Shown: positions 4,858-5,588 of the stretch, one piece after another
Layout of the letters: every line of letters starts with the position of its first letter
Position numbering within the stretch: the stretch's first letter is position 1
Source: an uncultured Polynucleobacter sp.
Lineage (GTDB): Bacteria; Pseudomonadota; Gammaproteobacteria; Burkholderiales; Burkholderiaceae
Direction: 5' to 3'
DNA: 5,588 bases
NCBI GenBank assembly: GCA_937996825.1
Contig: CALKUJ010000313.1
Location: 1-5,588, forward strand
Notes under the pieces: generated by a model
What the model was told of the DNA's origin: nothing
Database searches by the model: none
What the model saw: the letters and a program-made list of their open reading frames with translations, nothing else
Made by a program: the position numbers and the translations under genes

Positions 4858-5571
4858 TTATGCCACAGAATTTTGCAGATTTCGCCAAACTGTTTTTCCG
4901 CCGCTCGATTTATCCAACTGAGCCAGCACATCGTCATGCTGCGTGAGCTCTTGCTCAGAGGCAGCAATCACTGGCAGCTGGTAGCTGCTGAGGTCCACGC
5001 GTTCGGTGGTGCGGGTTTGTTCGTCGTTGCTCTCCACCTCCATGAGCAAGGCATCTTGGCCACGTGTCATGTTGATGTACACATCGGCCAGCAACTCGGC
5101 ATCGAGCAACGCACCGTGCAACGTGCGGCCTGAGTTGTCCACCTCCAAGCGGTCGCACAAGGAGTCGAGCGAGTTGCGTTTGCCCGGGAACATTTCTTTG
5201 GCCATCACCAAGGTGTCGATGACACCCTCGATGTAGGTTGTCAAAGGTTTGCGCCCTTGCAGCTCTAGCTCTTTGTTCAAAAAGCCAATGTCAAACGGCG
5301 CGTTGTGAATGATGACTTCAGCGCCTTCGATGTATTCCAGAAACTGGTCCACCACCTCACCGAACTTGGGCTTGTCTTTCAAGAACTCATTGGTGATGCC
5401 GTGAACGCGCAAAGCGTCTTCGTGGCTGTCACGCTCGGGGTTCAAATAGAAATGCAGGTTGTTGCCCGTGAGCTTGCGGTGCAGCAGCTCGACGCAACCA
5501 ATCTCAATGACGCGGTCGCCGTTCTCGGCCGACAGGCCTGTGGTTTCGGTGTCTAGAAAAATCTGGCGCAT
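4858..5571 (-). CDS. dnaQ: DNA polymerase III epsilon subunit (3'-5' proofreading exonuclease)
   Basis: This is the proofreading subunit of the replicative polymerase core in the cytoplasm, removing misincorporated 3' nucleotides in a two-metal reaction and binding the alpha subunit. The protein opens with RQIFLDTETTG, giving Exo I residues Asp7 and Glu9. Exo II is IIHNAPFDIGF with Asp94, and Exo III is RTLHGALLDAELLAD with His152 and Asp157, a complete DEDDh set. GNNLHFYLNPER and MFPGKRNSLDSLC are also typical of DnaQ. QDALLM (172-177) sits just after the exonuclease domain, where E. coli has a beta-clamp contact, and may serve that role. The divergent C-terminal 55 residues fit the alpha-binding tail. 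At 237 aa it matches the usual length (E. coli 243). The TAA stop (4858-4860) is 35 bp from the tRNA. The ribosome site is weak (AAAGAAA upstream of ATG 5571) and close to the window edge. Confidence 0.97.
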   Translation of the reverse strand: MRQIFLDTETTGLSAENGDRVIEIGCVELLHRKLTGNNLHFYLNPERDSHEDALRVHGITNEFLKDKPKFGEVVDQFLEYIEGAEVIIHNAPFDIGFLNKELELQGRKPLTTYIEGVIDTLVMAKEMFPGKRNSLDSLCDRLEVDNSGRTLHGALLDAELLADVYINMTRGQDALLMEVESNDEQTRTTERVDLSSYQLPVIAASEQELTQHDDVLAQLDKSSGGKTVWRNLQNSVA

Positions 5572-5588
5572 GGTCAGTGGTTTTCTTT

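Noticed and set aside
4873..5556. Several plus-strand and minus-strand open frames overlapping dnaQ
   Set aside because: dnaQ is unambiguous with all catalytic motifs, and GC-rich genes commonly generate such shadow frames.
1..5588. CRISPR array, insertion sequence or rRNA
   Set aside because: No regularly spaced repeats, transposase motifs, terminal inverted repeats or rRNA-like sequence were seen on either strand.

Overview
The window looks like the junction between a conserved betaproteobacterial chromosome segment (right end) and an integrated mobile element (left four fifths). The right-hand anchor is dnaQ, the proofreading subunit of DNA polymerase III. It is followed on the same minus strand by a tRNA-Val with anticodon CAC. 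The DnaQ sequence, with its intact Exo I-III residues, suggests Burkholderiales, probably Comamonadaceae. That placement rests on remembered family resemblance and was not searched.

Layout, left to right: the possible 3' end of an unknown plus-strand gene (2-82); an intergenic stretch with a perfect 12-bp palindrome; an unrecognised minus-strand gene (239-1003); a 100-bp divergent intergenic region; two unrecognised plus-strand genes (1104-2129 and 2192-2833) separated by a very stable UUCG hairpin; a tyrosine recombinase (about 2944-4311) with recognisable catalytic residues; a 436-bp non-coding region rich in hairpins and short repeats (4312-4747); tRNA-Val(CAC) (4748-4822, minus); and dnaQ (4858-5571, minus).

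The arrangement of a tyrosine integrase next to the 3' end of a tRNA gene is the classic signature of a genomic island or integrative element that used the tRNA as its attachment site. The integrase would catalyse insertion and excision, and the three unrecognised genes would be cargo or element-maintenance functions. Base composition supports a transferred origin: lines counted by eye gave about 55% G+C inside dnaQ (5161-5220) and about 32% inside the 2192-2833 gene (2581-2640). The far attachment site is not in the window, so the element probably continues past the left edge.

I recognise no known defence, toxin-antitoxin or conjugation module among the cargo genes. The most unusual signals are in the integrase-tRNA gap and around the tRNA itself: two minus-strand terminators in series, a 21-bp-phased direct repeat, a 9-bp copy of the tRNA 3' end, and flanking sequence that would extend the tRNA acceptor stem in the precursor.
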